Source of the DNA: Terriglobia bacterium
GTDB lineage: Bacteria; Acidobacteriota; Terriglobia; Terriglobales; Acidobacteriaceae
Direction of reading: 5' to 3'
DNA: 64,000 nucleotides
Assembly: GCA_020073495.1 (NCBI GenBank)
Contig: JAIQFD010000008.1
Coordinates: 1-64,000 of the forward strand
In this document: piece by piece, positions 60,851 through 64,000 of the stretch
Layout: each line of letters starts with the position of its first letter
Position numbering within the stretch: position 1 is the first letter of the stretch
Translations under genes and position numbers: made by a program
The notes under the pieces: generated by a model
Database searches by the model: none
Told to the model about the DNA's origin: nothing
The model's input: the letters and a program-made list of their open reading frames with translations, nothing else

Positions 60851-61530
60851 ATTGGAACTACCTCCATCTTACGATACGAATGAGGCCTCAATAACGCCAT
60901 TACTGCGCACCTAGTCCCACTCTGATCTGACGCATGTCATCTGACGTGAGTACCCCGACCCACGCTCCGTCTACACGGCCGCCCGGGCCGAGGAGGACCG
61001 TGGTCGGCGTTACCAGGGGGCTGGCCCACCCTTTCGGTACTCCGAAAGATTCGGGGGTGCCCCGCCCTTGTCGCTCGCGCCTTTCGAGCGACAGGGTGGG
61101 GATTGTCCTTACAGTGTGAGTCCTTTCTCCCACCGCAACTCCCTGAAAACAATGACACGCGCACAATCTGGATTTGTATAGCTTTAAGCTATGTCAAGAA
61201 CTTTATTTTTCGTGCCTCCAACCCACTGATCCTACAGGCCTAACCGCCCCGCCCCACCGCGTTCCCTCCTCTTGAACTTGCTATTCTGGATGTAGCGGCC
61301 CCATGCGCCGCCGAGCCGCCGGCATATCCGGCGGCCCTAAGCTCTTTGAAACGACATACCTCACATATTTCCGGTCCTAAGTCCTTTGTTTCGACATATC
61401 GAGGCAGGGGGGAGGGGGACTGAAATCTGTACCGGACCTCCTGATCCCCTTGATATCAAGCGCTAACCCCTTTATTTCGCCTGATGAGGGGGAGGGGGTA
61501 GAAAGAAAAGATAAGAGCGTGGCATCCGCG
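60851..61530. other. long intergenic region with degenerate repeats
   Basis: About 680 bases without a supported gene. The left part is GC-rich. Around 61341-61500 three degenerate units resemble CTAAG(T/C)CCTTTGTTTCGACATAT, followed by a G-rich run such as GGGGGGAGGGGG. No tRNA or riboswitch is recognised. Confidence 0.5.
61341..61500. repeat. degenerate CTAAGTCCTTTGTTTCGACAT repeats
   Basis: Three imperfect units start near 61341 (CTAAGCTCTTTGAAACGACA), 61378 (CTAAGTCCTTTGTTTCGACA) and 61463 (CTAACCCCTTTATTTCGCCT). The second and third are followed by a run of G and A with GGGGGAGGGGG. Spacing is irregular. They lie 3' of the CsgG-like gene. Confidence 0.55.
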
Positions 61531-61535
61531 CAAAG

Positions 61536-61563
61536 GAAAAAGGCCGGCAGAAGCCGGCCTTTG
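61536..61563 (-). terminator. rho-independent terminator of the CsgG-like gene
   Basis: AAAGGCCGGC-TTCT-GCCGGCCTTT with TTCCTTTG after it on the minus strand: a 10-bp stem with a four-base loop, ending 18 bases after the stop codon. The + strand also reads as a hairpin followed by a weaker T run. Confidence 0.85.
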
Positions 61564-61580
61564 CCATTCGTGCGCTGCGT

Positions 61581-62558
61581 TCACTGGGTCGTGGTCTTGG
61601 CCATGTCGCCGACCTTGAAGCCGGAGCCGCTGACGATTTTCGCCTCGGCCGAGTTGTCGTCGACCGTGGTGATCTGGATGACGCCGATCTTATCGCTCAT
61701 GCGGCGCAGGATCTTGCCCGTCGCAGGGTCCTTGATCTCGCGGGTGACCCGCTCGACCGAGAGCTGATCGCCTGATTTCAGGCCCGACTTAGCGCCCACG
61801 TTCAACACGACGGTACTGCGATCCACGAACGCAACCAGGCCCTCGACCGTGATGGTGCGGGCCGACAGCTTTTCCGCGCCCTGGATGAGTCCGGAAGCCA
61901 TCTGCTCGGTGGCGCCCTTGACGGCCTCGCCCAGGATGGTCTGCTGGAAATCGCTGGAGCCGAAGTCGACGGCGCCGCCGCCAAATCCGTGCCAGTTCCC
62001 ACCGCCGCCCAGCATCGAGGTGCTCTCGCGCGAGGATTCACCCTTGCCGTCGGCCACCAGCAGGATCTCGGCGGTATCGATGTCCACGACGCGCGCGTCC
62101 ACGGTGACGATAGCTTTCGATTTCTTGTGAGAGAAGCCGCCGATGCCGAAGCCGCCCCAGCCGCCTCCTCCACCCCCGACTTTGGTCTGCTTGTTGTCGT
62201 AGCCAAACTGCGTGATGCTGCCGAAGACCATGGCGTCAACGCCCAGGAGCTTGCCGATCTTCGCGGCGCTGGCCGGGTTGGCACGATCGCTGTTGGAGAA
62301 ATTCTGCTCAGCCAGGATCTTGTCGAGCGCAGCGCGCTCGATGACGGAGTAGGTGCCGTCCTTGACCAGGTATTTGACCAGCAGGTCGCGGATGCCGCGG
62401 CCCACATCCACGTCGGTGCCGAAGATGCCGGCTACGGCCGATCGCACCGTCCCGTACTCAAAATCCATGATGGCTACACGCTTCCTGCGCTGTTCCGCTG
62501 CCTGCACCAGCAGGGATGCAAGCAACACCACCAGTGCCACCCTGAACACGTTCCTCAT
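61581..62558 (-). CDS. CsgG-like lipoprotein-type assembly protein
   Basis: 325 residues from ATG 62558 (AGGAG seven bases upstream; two earlier ATGs lack this). A signal peptide (MRNVFRVALVVLLASLLVQA) lacks a lipobox Cys. The CsgG/curli-production-like domain follows: KRVAIMDFEYGTV, GIRDLLVKYLVKDGTYSVIERAALDKILAEQNFS (part shown), LLGVDAMVFGSITQFG and TVDARVVDIDTAEILLVADG. A Gly-rich insertion (GGGGGGWGGFGIGGF) is unusual. The C-terminal about 90 residues have GLKSGDQLSVERV, a flagellar-assembly/DUF-like domain. It may be outer-membrane or periplasmic. Confidence 0.82.
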   Translation of the reverse strand: MRNVFRVALVVLLASLLVQAAEQRRKRVAIMDFEYGTVRSAVAGIFGTDVDVGRGIRDLLVKYLVKDGTYSVIERAALDKILAEQNFSNSDRANPASAAKIGKLLGVDAMVFGSITQFGYDNKQTKVGGGGGGWGGFGIGGFSHKKSKAIVTVDARVVDIDTAEILLVADGKGESSRESTSMLGGGGNWHGFGGGAVDFGSSDFQQTILGEAVKGATEQMASGLIQGAEKLSARTITVEGLVAFVDRSTVVLNVGAKSGLKSGDQLSVERVTREIKDPATGKILRRMSDKIGVIQITTVDDNSAEAKIVSGSGFKVGDMAKTTTQ

Positions 62559-62695
62559 AACCACGCTCCTCATGGCCCACAACTTGGGGAAGAGTCATTG
62601 TACCTCCGCCTGTCAATCCGAGTGGTGTCACGCCGTGAAAACGAAAACGGCGGCGGGAGCAACCCGCCGCCAGAATATCGTGAAACGATAATACG

Positions 62696-63763
62696 TCAAG
62701 CCCCGACCTTTTCCAGCTTGTCGTGCAGGCCGAGCGCAACCTCCACCAGGTCCTGGTCCACGAAGCGGGTGCGAAGGATATCCTCGTTCAGCGGGACGCA
62801 GACGATCTGGGTGCCGCGCAGGGCCATCATCACGCCGAATTCCGAGCGGTGGATGGCGTCGATGGCCGCCATGCCGTAGCGGGTGGCGAGCACGCGGTCG
62901 AAGGCACTGGGCGAGCCACCGCGCTGGATGTGGCCGAGCACGACGGCGCGGGTCTCAAAGCCGGTGCGCTTCTCGATCTCGCGCGCCAGGATGTTGCCGA
63001 TGCCACCCAGGCGCACGTGGCCGAATTCGTCCTTGCCCATCTCGGTCACCACCGGGGCGCCGTGGTTGGGGTCGACGTCGCTGATCAGCTTGGCGCCTTC
63101 GGCGACCACTACGATGCTGAACAGGCGGCCGCGTTCGTAACGCTTGCGGATGACCGCGGTGACGTCTTCGATATCGAACGGGCGCTCGGGGACGAGGATG
63201 ACGTCAGCGCCGCCGGCCAGGCCGCTGTAGATGGCGATCCAGCCGGAGTCGCGTCCCATGACCTCGACCACCATGACGCGCGCGTGCGCCTCAGCGGTGG
63301 TGTGCACGCGGTCGATGGCGGAAGTCGCCACGTTGACGGCGGTGTCGAAGCCGAAGCAGAAGTCGGTGCCGGAAAGATCGTTGTCGATGGTCTTGGGCAC
63401 GCCCACCACCTTCACGCCCATGGCGTTGAGCTTGGTGGCGATGCGCATGGTGTCGTCGCCGCCGATGGCGATGAGCGCATCCAGTTCGTGCTTCTTCAGG
63501 TTCTCCGCGCAGCGGTTCACGCCACCCTCATGCTTGTCGGGATTGGTGCGCGAGGTGCGCAGGATGGTCCCTCCGCGGGGCAGGATGCCGGCGACCTGGT
63601 CGAGCCCGAGCGGCATGGTCTTGTCTTCCAGCACGCCCCGCCAGCCCTCGAGGAAGCCAAGGAACTCGTCGCCGAAGTGAAAGATGCCCTTGCGGACCGC
63701 AGCGCGGATCACCGCGTTGAGTCCCGGGCAGTCGCCGCCGCCGGTGAGAATGCCGATCTTCAT
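62696..63763 (-). CDS. pfkA: 6-phosphofructokinase, pyrophosphate-type active site
   Basis: 355 residues of the PFK family (GILTGGGDCPGLNAVIRAAV). At residues 101-105 it reads GGDDT, with Asp104, where ATP-dependent enzymes have Gly104. At 123-128 it reads PKTIDND with Lys124, where ATP enzymes have Gly124. In the E. coli numbering these two changes define pyrophosphate-dependent PFK, as in Amycolatopsis. The catalytic Asp in TIDNDLSGT is intact, as are RVMVVEVMGR and LGHIQRGGSPSAFDR. It probably makes fructose-1,6-bisphosphate from PPi reversibly. It stands alone; gapA, pgk and tpiA lie about 37-40 kb away. Confidence 0.93.
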   Translation of the reverse strand: MKIGILTGGGDCPGLNAVIRAAVRKGIFHFGDEFLGFLEGWRGVLEDKTMPLGLDQVAGILPRGGTILRTSRTNPDKHEGGVNRCAENLKKHELDALIAIGGDDTMRIATKLNAMGVKVVGVPKTIDNDLSGTDFCFGFDTAVNVATSAIDRVHTTAEAHARVMVVEVMGRDSGWIAIYSGLAGGADVILVPERPFDIEDVTAVIRKRYERGRLFSIVVVAEGAKLISDVDPNHGAPVVTEMGKDEFGHVRLGGIGNILAREIEKRTGFETRAVVLGHIQRGGSPSAFDRVLATRYGMAAIDAIHRSEFGVMMALRGTQIVCVPLNEDILRTRFVDQDLVEVALGLHDKLEKVGA

Positions 63764-63909
63764 GCCACACTCCTACGAATCCAGATGAATGCCCAACTCC
63801 AGAGTATGACCGCCTGCGGCGCTATAAACGGTGACTCACATCACAATTCCGAGCTAAAATCGAACCCCGCGAGCCTCCGCAGGATGCTCAATTCTACTGC
63901 GGATTTCCT

Positions 63910-64000
63910 ATGGCCGACCAATCGCCTCCGAATCGCGACCTTCCTCCCAGCCTGTGGCACAGCGGCATCGGGAGTATCTTCTTCACCCTCCTGGGCCGTG
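63910..64000 (+). CDS. partial gene cut by the window end
   Basis: 30 codons from ATG 63910: MADQSPPNRDLPPSLWHSGI and then GSIFFTLLGR. The acidic-polar start followed by a hydrophobic stretch suggests the first membrane segment of an inner-membrane protein. Too little is visible for a family. Confidence 0.5.
   Translation, partial: MADQSPPNRDLPPSLWHSGIGSIFFTLLGR

Noticed and set aside
1-64000. CRISPR arrays, rRNA genes, phage or conjugation modules, replication origin
   Set aside because: None was seen on reading both strands; repeats found are too few and irregular for CRISPR, and no replication or phage structural gene appears.

Overview
The window looks like chromosomal DNA of a soil-type Acidobacteriota bacterium, probably class Terriglobia. 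This is inferred from the mixture of high GC with purine-rich Shine-Dalgarno sites, a complete coenzyme F420 operon, a Ser/Thr kinase with long repeat regions, secreted proteins of unknown family, and PilZ and TonB-C proteins. No rRNA, phage, plasmid or CRISPR signal is seen, so the assignment rests on gene content and style only.

Layout. (1) 1-12.8 kb is loosely packed accessory DNA. It holds secreted or repeat proteins, a DedA/YqaA-like membrane protein, PilZ and TonB-C proteins, a long isocitrate lyase and an SGNH-type protein. The spaces between genes carry a family of short inverted-repeat elements and two longer direct repeats found nowhere else in the window. (2) 13-21.7 kb holds a His-rich zinc-ribbon membrane protein, an aminotransferase, and a signalling operon (nucleotide cyclase with two FHA domains, Ser/Thr kinase, secreted PKD protein). 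(3) 21.7-26.8 kb, minus strand, is central glycolysis: gapA, pgk, a macro-domain gene, tpiA, tRNA-Leu(GAG), secG and an MBL hydrolase. (4) 26.9-29.4 kb holds a P-loop kinase, an unknown protein and a thiolase. (5) 29.6-35.9 kb is the histidine operon hisIGDCBHFA. It is preceded by a textbook attenuator: a leader peptide with seven His codons, an antiterminator and a terminator. (6) 35.9-41.8 kb, minus strand, is the F420 biosynthesis operon cofG-cofD-cofC-cofE-cofH followed by an F420:NADPH oxidoreductase and a PPOX-type F420 enzyme.

(7) 41.9-53.0 kb diverges from the F420 operon. It is a run of ten co-directional genes: a molybdenum hydroxylase (M, S, CoxG-like and L subunits), two ketopantoate-reductase-like dehydrogenases, two M24 'pita-bread' proteins with altered metal ligands, an M20 amidohydrolase and a luciferase-like F420/flavin oxidoreductase. 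Head-to-head genes for F420 synthesis and for a predicted F420 user suggest an undescribed F420-linked catabolic pathway, possibly for an N-heterocycle or an amide. This is the best candidate for a new system here. It faces a three-gene minus-strand operon (tryptophan 2,3-dioxygenase family, FAA hydrolase family, DRE-TIM/homocitrate synthase family). (8) 56-64 kb holds dinB, an MFS exporter, a secreted protein preceded by a small Cys-rich secreted protein, a CsgG-like protein, a phosphofructokinase with pyrophosphate-type residues, and the start of a further gene cut by the window edge.
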